Below are positions 1 to 9,637 of a stretch of DNA of 57,025 bases, piece after piece. The stretch comes from Betaproteobacteria bacterium HGW-Betaproteobacteria-12 (GTDB lineage: Bacteria; Pseudomonadota; Gammaproteobacteria; Burkholderiales; Rhodocyclaceae): contig PHCU01000005.1 of the NCBI GenBank assembly GCA_002842345.1, positions 1 through 57,025 on the forward strand, given 5' to 3'. The notes below the pieces were generated by a model, which saw only the letters and a list, made by a program, of their open reading frames with translations, was not told the origin of the DNA and did not search any database. Both the position numbers and the translations under genes were made by a program. Within the stretch, counting starts at the first letter, position 1. Every line of letters starts with the position of its first letter.

Positions 1-984
1 CGACACTGCCGGGCAGTCGACGCCGCCGGCCAGCGTGTAGTTCTGGACCACGGCATCGGGCAGCATGGTGATCTTGTTGCCCGGCATATAGACCGTGGAC
101 AAGCGGGCGCGGGCGACGCCGTCGAGCGGCGAGCCGTGTTCGATGGCCAGTCCCGGCGCGGCGATGTGGATGCCGATGCGCGAGCCGATGCCGGGCAACT
201 TGACGACCGACAGCGCATCGTCGATTTCGGTGGTGTGCGCATCGTCGATCGAAAAGGCGCGCACGTCGGCGCGCGGCAGGTCGGTCGGCAGGCGCGGCGC
301 CTCGAGGGCCGGGAAGCCGGTGCCCTTGGGGAACTGTTCATGCAGGAAACGGCGGTAATGCAGGTGATAGGCCGACTTGATGGCGCCGCACTTGAACAGC
401 AGTTGCGCCGCGGACAGCCCGCTTTCGCCGCAGGCCGTCTCGAAGGCCTTGGTCTCCGGCTTGTTGCGGTCCGGCGCGTAGAGCAGGGCATCGGTCAGCA
501 CGCCGATTTCCGGCGGCAGGCGGAATTCTTTCAGCTCGGCGAGCCAGCCTTCCATCGTGAGCGCTTGCTGACGCTTTTTTTCAAGACTTGCCAGAGCAGC
601 TGCGAGAATGTCGGCAGGCGCCTTGCGGAAGCGGCCCTTGCCTTTGCGGTGGAAATAGACGGGCGCGGCATGCACGGCGAGCAGCACCGCCGCCGCTTCG
701 ACCGGGGCGGGCTCGTGTCCGTAGTAATCACGGGCAAAATCCAGAAACGAAAATTCGCCATCGCTGACACACTCCCAAAGGAAATCGGCCTCGATCTCTT
801 CAGCCAGCGGCGTCGCCTGCTCCAGCAAGTTCGCCGCCGAGGGCTTTTCGAAACGCAACAGCACCGTCACCGCTTTGATCTTGCTGCGCTTGCCGGAGGG
901 CATTTCGACCTGCAAGGAGCTGTCGTTGTCGGCCATGACGGTACCGGCCTTGAAGCCGCCGTCTTCTTCAAACAATACATTCAT
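1..984 (-). CDS. RNB-domain (RNase II/R family) ribonuclease, 3' part outside window
   Basis: The frame is open from the ATG at 984 to the window edge (328 codons), so the C-terminus is missing. It starts MNVLFEEDGG. Residues of about 245-270 read FSIDDAHTTEIDDALSV, the conserved start of the RNB exoribonuclease catalytic domain with its metal-binding aspartates. The roughly 240 residues before it would be the N-terminal nucleic-acid-binding part and are not a typical RNase R cold-shock arrangement. It lies 7 bp downstream of the YqiA-like esterase on the same strand, so the two are probably co-transcribed with uppP. The family degrades RNA 3' to 5'. Whether the product is RNase II, RNase R or the shorter VacB-like form common in betaproteobacteria cannot be decided without the C-terminus. 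Confidence 0.85.
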   Translation of the reverse strand, partial: MNVLFEEDGGFKAGTVMADNDSSLQVEMPSGKRSKIKAVTVLLRFEKPSAANLLEQATPLAEEIEADFLWECVSDGEFSFLDFARDYYGHEPAPVEAAAVLLAVHAAPVYFHRKGKGRFRKAPADILAAALASLEKKRQQALTMEGWLAELKEFRLPPEIGVLTDALLYAPDRNKPETKAFETACGESGLSAAQLLFKCGAIKSAYHLHYRRFLHEQFPKGTGFPALEAPRLPTDLPRADVRAFSIDDAHTTEIDDALSVVKLPGIGSRIGIHIAAPGLAIEHGSPLDGVARARLSTVYMPGNKITMLPDAVVQNYTLAGGVDCPAVS

Positions 985-991
985 CGGCGGA

Positions 992-1558
992 TTATAGCCC
1001 GGCAAATTCAATGAGTTGCGGGACGAATTCGGGGAAACGCGTGAAGCTGTGGTCGCCGCCCTCGAAGATGCTCTGCCGGCAACCGAAATAGAAGTCCTGC
1101 GCGGCGTGGTAGTCGAGCACCTCGTCGCCGGTCTCGAGCAGCAGCCAGTAGCGCGCCGGTGTCGGTGTCGCGACCTGCCCCTGCAACTGCCGGGCATGCT
1201 CGGCGGTGAACAAGAAACGGTCGCCGCTGTGGAAATTGGCATGCTCGCCGATGAACTTGCCGGTATCGATGCGGGCGATCGCCGCCGGGTTGATCAGCAC
1301 CGCTGGCAAGGCGTATTTCTCGGCCAGGTGATTGGCGTAATGGCCGCCGAGCGAGGAACCGACCAGCGTCACGGGCTCCTTGCACGCTTCGATCAATTGC
1401 GACACCGCAGCCATCGCCGCGTCCGGCACCGACGACAGCTGTGGGCAGAGGAAACGGTCGACCAGCCCACGCCGGGCCATCGCCTCGGCCAGCAGCCGCG
1501 CCTTCCACGAGGCCGGCGAGGAACAAAAGCCGTGCAGATAGAGGATCACGCCGCCCAC
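992..1558 (-). CDS. YqiA/YcfP-like alpha/beta-hydrolase (esterase)
   Basis: A 188-aa protein of the small YqiA/UPF0227 esterase family. It begins with the strand-plus-oxyanion motif YLHGFCSSP, has the nucleophile elbow GSSLGG around residue 70, and ends with an acid/histidine pair in the region of GDEVLDY and GGDHSFTRF. The length fits E. coli YqiA (about 190 aa). The start is GTG at 1558, overlapping the end of uppP by 13 bp. A second in-frame GTG at 1549 would give a protein starting MILYLHGF, closer to the family N-terminus, so the exact start is uncertain. The natural substrate is not known; short-chain acyl-ester cleavage is expected from the family. Confidence 0.85.
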   Translation of the reverse strand: MGGVILYLHGFCSSPASWKARLLAEAMARRGLVDRFLCPQLSSVPDAAMAAVSQLIEACKEPVTLVGSSLGGHYANHLAEKYALPAVLINPAAIARIDTGKFIGEHANFHSGDRFLFTAEHARQLQGQVATPTPARYWLLLETGDEVLDYHAAQDFYFGCRQSIFEGGDHSFTRFPEFVPQLIEFAGL

Positions 1559-2367
1559 TCGACCCAGCCGAACTGCGCGGTCAGCAGCACAACGATGCCG
1601 AAGACGATGCGATACCAGGCGAACAGCGTGAAGTCGTGGTTCGACACGTAGCGCAGCAGGGCCTTGACGGTCAGCATCGCAGCAATGAAGGAGGCGACGA
1701 AGCCGACGGCGAACACCGGCAGGTCGGCGGCGTGCAGCAGCTGCCAGTTCTTGTAAACGTCGTAGAGCGTCGCCGCGAACATGGTCGGGATGGCCAGGAA
1801 GAATGAGAACTCGGTCGCCGTCTTGCGCGACAGGCCGAACACCAGGCCGCCCATGATCGTCGCGCCGGAACGCGAGACGCCGGGGAACATCGCCACGGCT
1901 TGGGCGAAGCCGACCTTCAGCGCATCCGGCCAGCGCATTTCGTCGATGCTGGCGACGCGCGGATGGTAAGCCTTGCGCTCGATGTAGAGGATCAGCAGGC
2001 CGCCGCCGATCAACGCGCCAGCGACGGTCAGCGGGTTGAACAGGTAGGTCTTGATGGTGCTGTGGAACAGCAGGCCAAGCACCGCAGCCGGCAGGAACCC
2101 GACCACCAGCAGGCTGGCGAAGCGCTGCTGCACCGGGTCGGAAGTCAGACCGCCGAGGGCCTTGCCGATGCGTTCGCGGAAATCCCAGCAGACGGCGAGG
2201 ATGGCACCGAGCTGGATGACAATCTTGAACACCTTGCTCTGCTCGTCGGTGTAGCCGAGCAGGCTGCCGACGATGATCAGGTGGCCGGTGGACGACACCG
2301 GCAGGAATTCGGTCAGCCCTTCGACGATGCCGAGGATCAGGGCTTTCAGGAGAAGAATCGGGTCCAT
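1546..2367 (-). CDS. uppP: Undecaprenyl-diphosphatase UppP (BacA)
   Basis: A 273-aa polytopic membrane protein. It dephosphorylates undecaprenyl diphosphate so that the lipid carrier for peptidoglycan and O-antigen can be reused. The two family signatures are visible: the glutamate-rich motif in [17 protein letters not shown] near residue 14-30, and PGVSRSGAT around residue 160, which line the active site facing the periplasm. The length matches E. coli UppP (273 aa). The ATG at 2367 is the natural start. The downstream esterase start overlaps its stop codon, which indicates translational coupling in a uppP-esterase-ribonuclease operon. Confidence 0.97.
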   Translation of the reverse strand: MDPILLLKALILGIVEGLTEFLPVSSTGHLIIVGSLLGYTDEQSKVFKIVIQLGAILAVCWDFRERIGKALGGLTSDPVQQRFASLLVVGFLPAAVLGLLFHSTIKTYLFNPLTVAGALIGGGLLILYIERKAYHPRVASIDEMRWPDALKVGFAQAVAMFPGVSRSGATIMGGLVFGLSRKTATEFSFFLAIPTMFAATLYDVYKNWQLLHAADLPVFAVGFVASFIAAMLTVKALLRYVSNHDFTLFAWYRIVFGIVVLLTAQFGWVEWAA

Positions 2368-2397
2368 GCAGGGGGCTCTAGGGCAAGAGCGCGCATT

Positions 2398-2661
2398 CTA
2401 CCCTCCCGGACAGGTCGCCGCCTCCAGCGTGCTCAGCCAGCGCAGCGCCTGCTCGCGCGACTCGCCGCACATGTCGGCTGCCGGTTGCAGGCCGGAACAG
2501 CAGGCCGGGCGTTCCGGCTGGCCGAAGATGCGGCAGCGCCATTCCGCGTCGAGATGCCTGCAGGGCACCCCGGCCGGCTTGGCCAGCGAGGAAATGGACG
2601 GGGCGATGCAGCAGGCACCGCAGCCGGGTCGGCAGGCCGGTGGGGAAATGGATTCAGGCAT
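2398..2661 (-). CDS. YkgJ-family cysteine-cluster protein
   Basis: An 87-aa soluble protein with the cysteine pattern of the YkgJ/UPF0153 family: CRPGCGACC near the N-terminus, then PCRHL, CRIFG, RPACC and MCGES. The family is thought to bind zinc or an iron-sulfur cluster; no enzymatic role is established. It lies 30 bp upstream of uppP on the same strand and may be co-transcribed with it. It is short but complete by family standards (80-120 aa). Confidence 0.85.
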   Translation of the reverse strand: MPESISPPACRPGCGACCIAPSISSLAKPAGVPCRHLDAEWRCRIFGQPERPACCSGLQPAADMCGESREQALRWLSTLEAATCPGG

Positions 2662-2768
2662 GCCGCGATTGTCGCAGAAGCTTCAGCAGAGAACAGCCGG
2701 CCGAATGCAAACCGCCGCCCGGGGCGGGGCGGCGGCAAGCCGAAAAACTGCGGCGAAGCAGGATGGCA

Positions 2769-3338
2769 TCAGGCGCCGCGCATCGGTCGCTGACCATCGC
2801 CAGCCGGACCGCGCGGACCATCGCCGGCCGGACCGCGCGGACCATCGCCACGCTGGCGCGGACGGTCGGCCTTGAGCTCAGCCAGTTGCTTGCGTTGTTC
2901 GGGCGTCAGCACCTCGAACACCTGGCGTTCGGTCTTGGCCCGGCTCAAAGCCATTTCGCCCATGGCGGCGGCGGCTGCATCGGCCAGTTCCTTGGCCTTG
3001 GCCTCGCTGAAGTCGGGTGCCGCGGTCAGCGTACGCAGGTCGCTCTGCGCCTTGTGCATGGCCTTGGCGGTGTTGCGCTGGGTCGGCGCCTGGGCATGCA
3101 TGATGTCGAAAATTCGGTCGCGCTGGGTTTCGCTCAGGTCGAGACGCTTCAGGTAGCGCGGCAGCACGTCGCCACCCATGCCGTGATGGCCATAACCGGC
3201 CTTCATGCCCATGCCGTCGCAACCGCCGCGCATCATGCCTTTCGGCTCGGCAAAGGCCGACGAAGCCAGGGGAAGCGCCAGGGCGACGGCGGCAATGGCG
3301 GCGAAACGCTTGAGTGGCAGATGGGAGATCGTTTTCAT
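2769..3338 (-). CDS. Spy/CpxP-like periplasmic LTXXQ protein
   Basis: A 189-aa secreted protein starting MKTISHLPLKRF, with a signal peptide that probably ends at SSAFA. The mature part has two LTXXQ-type segments, LDLSETQRDRI and LTPEQRKQLAEL, typical of Spy and CpxP periplasmic chaperones/stress sensors. A Met/Gly/His-rich stretch (MMRGGCDGMGMKAGYGHHGMGG) after cleavage might bind metal. The C-terminus carries a tandem DGPRGPAG repeat encoded by 24-bp DNA repeats. The start is chosen at 3338 because AAGGAAAC lies upstream and a signal peptide follows; the longer frame to 3461 adds a non-homologous leader. The promoter region carries phased GTAAA repeats (see 3410-3454), consistent with CpxR-type control. 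Confidence 0.85.
   Translation of the reverse strand: MKTISHLPLKRFAAIAAVALALPLASSAFAEPKGMMRGGCDGMGMKAGYGHHGMGGDVLPRYLKRLDLSETQRDRIFDIMHAQAPTQRNTAKAMHKAQSDLRTLTAAPDFSEAKAKELADAAAAAMGEMALSRAKTERQVFEVLTPEQRKQLAELKADRPRQRGDGPRGPAGDGPRGPAGDGQRPMRGA
2793..2850. repeat. 24-bp tandem repeat in the Spy-like gene
   Basis: Two adjacent 24-bp units (2793-2816 and 2817-2840) differ at one base, and a third begins at 2841. They encode the DGPRGPAG repeats at the C-terminus of the Spy-like protein. Being a multiple of three, the copy number can change without a frameshift. Confidence 0.85.
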
Positions 3339-3409
3339 GATTGTTTCCTTTTTCCAGACTGGCCCGCCCGAGGTGGGCCGGCGATGGAAGAATGATCTCG
3401 CCAAGAGTC

Positions 3410-3454
3410 GTAAATAGGGGTTACTAGCCTGTAAATGAACGTAAATGCAGTAAC
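3410..3454. promoter_or_regulatory. Phased GTAAA half-sites (CpxR-like) upstream of the Spy-like gene
   Basis: Five GTAAA-like half-sites run in one direction with 9-11 bp spacing: GTAAA at 3410, GTTAC at 3420, GTAAA at 3431, GTAAA at 3441 and GTAAC at 3450. The pair at 3431 and 3441 fits GTAAA-N5-GTAAA, the known CpxR box of enterobacteria. The array lies 72-116 bp upstream of the Spy-like start, after the thiC terminator. The regulator is inferred, not shown. Confidence 0.55.
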
Positions 3455-3460
3455 CGGACA

Positions 3461-3489
3461 ATAAAAACGGGGCTACTGGAGCCCCGTTT
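3461..3489 (-). terminator. Intrinsic terminator of thiC
   Basis: A perfect 10-bp inverted repeat (AAACGGGGCT at 3465-3474 and AGCCCCGTTT at 3480-3489, 5-nt loop) sits 21 bp past the thiC stop. On the minus strand it is followed by a T-rich tract, as expected for Rho-independent termination. Confidence 0.85.
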
Positions 3490-3509
3490 CGATCGATCTC
3501 TATCCAGCC

Positions 3510-5580
<2,071 letters not shown>

Positions 5581-5708
5581 CGAGAGGTCTGCAAGTTACT
5601 GGAAACACAGGCAAAATGCAAGGAAGCGAAGGCCGCGCTCAAGATTTCTCGAATTTGGTCGAAATCATGTTGGCAAGCTGCGGTATTCAAATAATAAAGA
5701 GGTTTCGA

Positions 5709-7178
5709 ATGCATCCATCGATCATGGTCGCCCTGGCCATTGCCCTGCCCCTGACGGCGGCCGCTGCACCGACTTGGCAGAACGTTTCGTCCGAACCGGG
5801 CAAGCGCATCGAACTCGACCGCACCAGCATCAAGCGCGAGGGTACGACAGTCGAGGCCCTGAGCCGCATGATCCTCGACAAGGAACTGATCGACATCCGC
5901 TCCGGTTCGCCCTATCTGATCATCGAGGTCATTACCCGCTATGACTGCGCCGCGCGCAACGCCAACACCATCAGGCGCACCTTCAAGAAGGACGAGAACG
6001 CCGTTGTGCGCGCCGAAGATATCAAGGGCAGCGACTTGCCGGTACGCAGCGGCACGCTCGACGACAAGGTGCTGCGCGAGGTCTGCCGGCCGCCCAAGGA
6101 TAGCCAGGCCGAACTGGCGACCAAGGCCAACGAAGCGGCGACCCAGTTGCGCCAGGCCAACGAGGCGCTGCTGAAGAAGGAATTGGCCAAGGCAGCGAAG
6201 CCGACACCGATCAAGACCGCCGAAAACGCTGGCGCTGCCGTAGCCAATGCCACGGAAGAACCGCCGAAGGCTGCCATTCCCTCTATTCGCCCGAGCCTGA
6301 AACTGGCCGCCGAGACCGCGAAAACCACCCCGACAGCCGCGGAAAAAGCTGTCGTTGCCGAACCCAAGCTGCCGCTCAGCATCGCCAGCAGCAACCCCGC
6401 GCCGCGCCCGAAGCCCGTACTTCCGCCGCGCAAGGCCGCTCCGGCCAAGGAAGAAGGCTACATGCTCGAACTGGTGCGCAGCGAGCCGATGCGCCCGAAA
6501 CTACCCAGCGATTGGAGCTATGAAGGTGCCGGCGGCCCGGAAAACTGGGCCCGTCTGGATCCGCGGAACTCGCTGTGCGCCACCGGCCAGCGCCAGTCGC
6601 CGATTGACATCCGCGACGGCATCAAGGTCGACGTCGAGCCGATCCGCTTCAACTACCGCCCATCTCGCTTCCGCATTGTCGATAGCGGCCGCACCGTCGA
6701 AGTCTTTCTCGGCGACAACTCGTTCAACCTGACCGGCAAGGCGTATACGCTGCAGCAGATCAACTTCCACCGCCCGTCGGAAGAGCGGATTGACGGCCGC
6801 CGCTTCGACATGTCGGCCCACCTCGTGCACCGCGCCGACGATGGCCAGCTGGCAATCATTGCCGTCCTGCTCGAACAGGGCACGGAAAACCCCTTCATCC
6901 AGACGCTGTGGAACAACCTGCCGCTGGAAAAGCACCTGTCGGTAGAGCCACCGACGACCTCGATCGACCTCGATGCCTTCCTGCCGGCCTCGCGCAACTA
7001 TTACGCCTACATGGGTTCACTGACCACGCCGCCGTGCAGTGAAGGCGTGCTGTGGCTGGTGCTGAAACAACCGGTGCAGGTTTCGCCGGCGCAGATCGAC
7101 ATCTTCAGCCGCCTGTATCGCCACAACGCCCGCCCGACCCAAGCGGTCGCCGGCCGCCTGATCAAGGAAGGCCGCTGA
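5709..7178 (+). CDS. Alpha-carbonic-anhydrase-like protein with N-terminal adhesin-E-like domain; a zinc ligand is replaced
   Basis: A 489-aa exported protein. A signal peptide (MHPSIMVALAIALPLTAAAA) is followed by about 110 residues resembling the surface-adhesin E domain of betaproteobacteria (tentative), then an Ala/Lys/Pro-rich linker to about residue 260, then an alpha-carbonic-anhydrase fold with SPIDI, the AHLVH segment and YMGSLTTPPCSEG. In the usual QFHFHxPSEH motif this protein has QINFHRPSEE, so the first zinc histidine is Asn352 while His354 and His371 remain. Zinc binding and CO2 hydration are therefore doubtful. The start is chosen for its signal peptide and GAGG Shine-Dalgarno; the frame stays open upstream to 5511, across the divergent thiC riboswitch. 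It could be a carbonic-anhydrase-related binding protein. Confidence 0.8.
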   Translation: MHPSIMVALAIALPLTAAAAPTWQNVSSEPGKRIELDRTSIKREGTTVEALSRMILDKELIDIRSGSPYLIIEVITRYDCAARNANTIRRTFKKDENAVVRAEDIKGSDLPVRSGTLDDKVLREVCRPPKDSQAELATKANEAATQLRQANEALLKKELAKAAKPTPIKTAENAGAAVANATEEPPKAAIPSIRPSLKLAAETAKTTPTAAEKAVVAEPKLPLSIASSNPAPRPKPVLPPRKAAPAKEEGYMLELVRSEPMRPKLPSDWSYEGAGGPENWARLDPRNSLCATGQRQSPIDIRDGIKVDVEPIRFNYRPSRFRIVDSGRTVEVFLGDNSFNLTGKAYTLQQINFHRPSEERIDGRRFDMSAHLVHRADDGQLAIIAVLLEQGTENPFIQTLWNNLPLEKHLSVEPPTTSIDLDAFLPASRNYYAYMGSLTTPPCSEGVLWLVLKQPVQVSPAQIDIFSRLYRHNARPTQAVAGRLIKEGR

Positions 7179-7287
7179 ATCCGGCCGGCGCAGGCCGGCC
7201 GATCCTTCCTGATGGCGTGCCGCCTGCGCCCGCGGCGCGCAGAAGCACGACTGGTCTCAGTTATAATTTCGTTTTGTCGGAACCAAT

Positions 7288-7307
7288 ATATTAGCTTATG
7301 CTAATAT
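7288..7307. promoter_or_regulatory. Perfect palindromic operator before pcm
   Basis: The 20-bp sequence ATATTAGCTTATGCTAATAT has 8-bp perfect arms around a TTAT centre. It lies 24 bp before the pcm start and about 20 bp after a TATAAT-like box at 7262-7267, a position suited to a repressor. Operators of this AT-rich type are used by ArsR-fold regulators; the downstream rhodanese gene makes a sulfur-responsive BigR/SqrR-type regulator possible, which is inference. Confidence 0.55.
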
Positions 7308-7330
7308 TTATGCCTGCGGAGACCCCCTAA

Positions 7331-7984
7331 ATGAATATCGAGCAAGCGCGCTTCAACATGATCGAACAGCAGATCCGCCCCTGGGATGTGCTCGACCCGC
7401 AGGTTCTCGACCTGCTCTTCGTCGTCAAGCGCGAGAACTTCACGCCGCCGGCCTATCGCAACCTGGCCTTTGCCGACATGGAAATTCCGCTTGGTGACGG
7501 CCAGAGCATGCTGGCGCCGAAGATTGAGGCCAAGCTGCTGCAAGAACTGGGCTTGCGCAACACCGACAAGGTGCTGGAAATCGGCACCGGCAGCGGCTAC
7601 ATGGCCGCCCTGCTGGCCGCCCGGGCGGAACATGTGGTCAGCGTCGAGAGCCGCCCGGCCCTCGCCGAGCAGGCCCGCCGCAACCTCGCCGATGCCGGTG
7701 TCAACAACGTCACCGTCGAGACCGGCAACGGCACCGGCGGCTGGCCCGCCCGCGGCCCCTACGACGCCATCGTCGTTTCCGGCTCGCTGCCGGAACTACC
7801 CGAAGCTCTGCTCAAGCAACTGCGCGTCGGTGGCCGCCTGGCGGCCATCGTCGGCGCGGCACCGGTCATGGAAGCCGTGCTGGTGACCTGCACCGGCGAA
7901 GGCATCTACAACACCGTCAACCTGTTCGAGACGGTCGTCCCCCCGCTCGACGGCGTCGCCGCCAAGGCTGCCTTCAGCCTCTGA
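7331..7984 (+). CDS. pcm: Protein-L-isoaspartate O-methyltransferase-family protein
   Basis: A 217-aa SAM-dependent methyltransferase of the PCMT family, which repairs isoaspartyl residues in damaged proteins. The SAM-binding motif VLEIGTGSGYMAALLA is at residues 81-96, followed by the acidic motif in VVSVES. The N-terminal region (ARFNMIEQQIRPWDVLD) is of the type found in betaproteobacterial Pcm paralogues encoded next to rhodanese and tolC. Its stop overlaps the rhodanese start by one base, so the three genes form an operon. Because this paralogue group diverges from E. coli Pcm, the exact substrate is uncertain. Confidence 0.85.
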   Translation: MNIEQARFNMIEQQIRPWDVLDPQVLDLLFVVKRENFTPPAYRNLAFADMEIPLGDGQSMLAPKIEAKLLQELGLRNTDKVLEIGTGSGYMAALLAARAEHVVSVESRPALAEQARRNLADAGVNNVTVETGNGTGGWPARGPYDAIVVSGSLPELPEALLKQLRVGGRLAAIVGAAPVMEAVLVTCTGEGIYNTVNLFETVVPPLDGVAAKAAFSL

Positions 7985-8307
7985 TGCAGCAGCTGCTCCC
8001 ACCGCAACTGGCCGCCTGGCTGACCGATCCCGGCCGGCCGCGGCCGCTCCTGCTCGATGTCCGCGAGCCCTGGGAGTTCGAGTTGTGCCATCTCGAAGGT
8101 GCTCAACTCATGCCGATGCAGCTGGTGCCGGTCCGCTGCCAGGAACTCGACCCCGAGCAGGATATCGTCGTCATCTGCCACCACGGCGCGCGCAGCATGC
8201 AGGTCGCGCTGTTCCTCGAGAACCGGGGCTTTGCCGCCGTTCACAACCTGGCCGGCGGGGTGAATGCCTGGGCCATGGACGTCGATCCGGCGATGCGTCG
8301 CTACTGA
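7984..8307 (+). CDS. Single-domain rhodanese-like protein
   Basis: A 107-aa rhodanese domain. It has the entry motif LLLDVREPWEFELCHLEGA and the catalytic loop CHHGARS, with the active-site cysteine first in the loop, so it should be a functional persulfide/sulfur transferase of the GlpE/PspE type. It has no signal peptide and is cytoplasmic. It is translationally coupled to pcm (TGATG overlap) and followed 7 bp later by the tolC-like gene. Confidence 0.9.
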   Translation: MQQLLPPQLAAWLTDPGRPRPLLLDVREPWEFELCHLEGAQLMPMQLVPVRCQELDPEQDIVVICHHGARSMQVALFLENRGFAAVHNLAGGVNAWAMDVDPAMRRY

Positions 8308-8314
8308 GGACTTC

Positions 8315-9637
8315 ATGAAATCCTTCGCCTGCCTGCTGGCCACAACACTGTTCACCACGGCAGCCAATGCTGCCGACCTGATGCAGGTCTATCGCGCCGC
8401 CCAGGATAACGATCCGACCTTCGCCGCCGCCCGAGCCACGCTTGATGCCGGTCGCGAACGGGTGCCGCAGGGCCGGGCCGGGCTGTTGCCCAGCCTGACG
8501 CTGTCGGGCAATACGGTGTGGAACGAGAACGACCTTTCGGCCCGCAACGTGCCGAGCAGCAAGCAACGCTTCAACTCCAACGGCTATCAGCTGACCCTGT
8601 CCCAGCCGCTGTTCCGCTGGCAGAACTGGGTGCTCTATGATCAGTCCAAACTGCAGGTCATGCAGGCCGAAGCCAGCTTCGCCGAGGCGCGCCAGGATCT
8701 GATCCTGCGCGTTGCCCAGGCCTATTTCGACACCCTGTTCGCCTACGAGAACCTGTCGGCCGTGCGCGCCAACAAGGCAGCCATCAGCCAGCAACTGGAA
8801 TCGGCCAAAAAGAACTTCGAGGTCGGCACGGCGACCATCACCGACACGCACGAGGCCCAGGCGCGCTACGACCTGGCCCAGGCCCAGGAAATTGCCGCCG
8901 AGAGCGATTTCGAGGTAAGGAAGAGCGCCCTGCAGGCCATCATCGGCCAGGCCCCGGGCGCCCTGGCCCGCCTGCACTTGGAAGCCGAACCGAAGCAGCC
9001 GATGCCGACGGACATGAATCAGTGGGTCAGCGCCGCCGAAAAGGACAGCATCACCGTGCAGATCCAGCAGGCGCTGGCCGACATCGCGGCGCGCGAAGTC
9101 GATCGGCAGCGGGCCGGCCATTACCCGACGATCGATCTGGTGGCCAATTACGGCTACGCAAAATCCAGTGCCCAGGGCGCCGGCCTGATCGAAAACGACT
9201 ACCAGAATGTCGGCGTCCAGTTGAACATCCCGCTCTACCTGGGCGGCCAGGTCGTTTCCCGCCAGCGCGAGGCCGCGGCCAATCGCTCGGCCGCCTTATC
9301 GACGCTGGAAGCCGCCCGCCGCGGCGCCGCCTTATCGGCGCGCCAGCAATACCTCGGCGTCGCCAACGGCCTGGCGCAGATCAAGGCGCTGAAAGCCGCG
9401 CTGGTATCCTCACAGTCGGCGCTGGAATCAAACAAGCTCGGTTATGACGTCGGCGTGCGCATCAACATCGATGTGCTCAACGCCGAGAACCAGGTCTACG
9501 TAACCCGCCGCGATCTGGCCCGCGCCACCTTCGACACCCTGCTCGCCCAACTGCGCCTGAAGGCGGCCGTCGGCGCCCTGGGCGAGGACGACGTGGCCGC
9601 CATCAACGCCCTGCTCGATCCGACCACTGCGCAATAA
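8315..9637 (+). CDS. tolC: TolC-family outer-membrane efflux channel
   Basis: A 440-aa outer-membrane channel protein for tripartite efflux pumps or type I secretion. The start at 8315 gives a clean signal peptide (MKSFACLLATTLFTTAANA) cleaved before ADLMQVYRAAQDNDPTF, the usual mature TolC N-terminus. The internal duplication typical of OEP proteins is visible: two long coiled-coil halves with repeated AQAYFDTLFA-like and LNAENQVYVTRRDLARA-like segments. The length fits the family (about 430-490 aa). No inner-membrane pump or adaptor gene is nearby. The last 35 bp overlap the convergent waaA gene. Confidence 0.92.
   Translation: MKSFACLLATTLFTTAANAADLMQVYRAAQDNDPTFAAARATLDAGRERVPQGRAGLLPSLTLSGNTVWNENDLSARNVPSSKQRFNSNGYQLTLSQPLFRWQNWVLYDQSKLQVMQAEASFAEARQDLILRVAQAYFDTLFAYENLSAVRANKAAISQQLESAKKNFEVGTATITDTHEAQARYDLAQAQEIAAESDFEVRKSALQAIIGQAPGALARLHLEAEPKQPMPTDMNQWVSAAEKDSITVQIQQALADIAAREVDRQRAGHYPTIDLVANYGYAKSSAQGAGLIENDYQNVGVQLNIPLYLGGQVVSRQREAAANRSAALSTLEAARRGAALSARQQYLGVANGLAQIKALKAALVSSQSALESNKLGYDVGVRINIDVLNAENQVYVTRRDLARATFDTLLAQLRLKAAVGALGEDDVAAINALLDPTTAQ

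Noticed and set aside
136..1014. Plus-strand open frame of 292 codons at the left edge
   Set aside because: It is opposite the RNB-domain ribonuclease, which carries the real motif and a normal start.
2712..2735. GC-rich inverted repeat between the Spy-like gene and the YkgJ-type gene
   Set aside because: The arms are long, but the following T run is only three bases; a terminator is possible but not supported enough.
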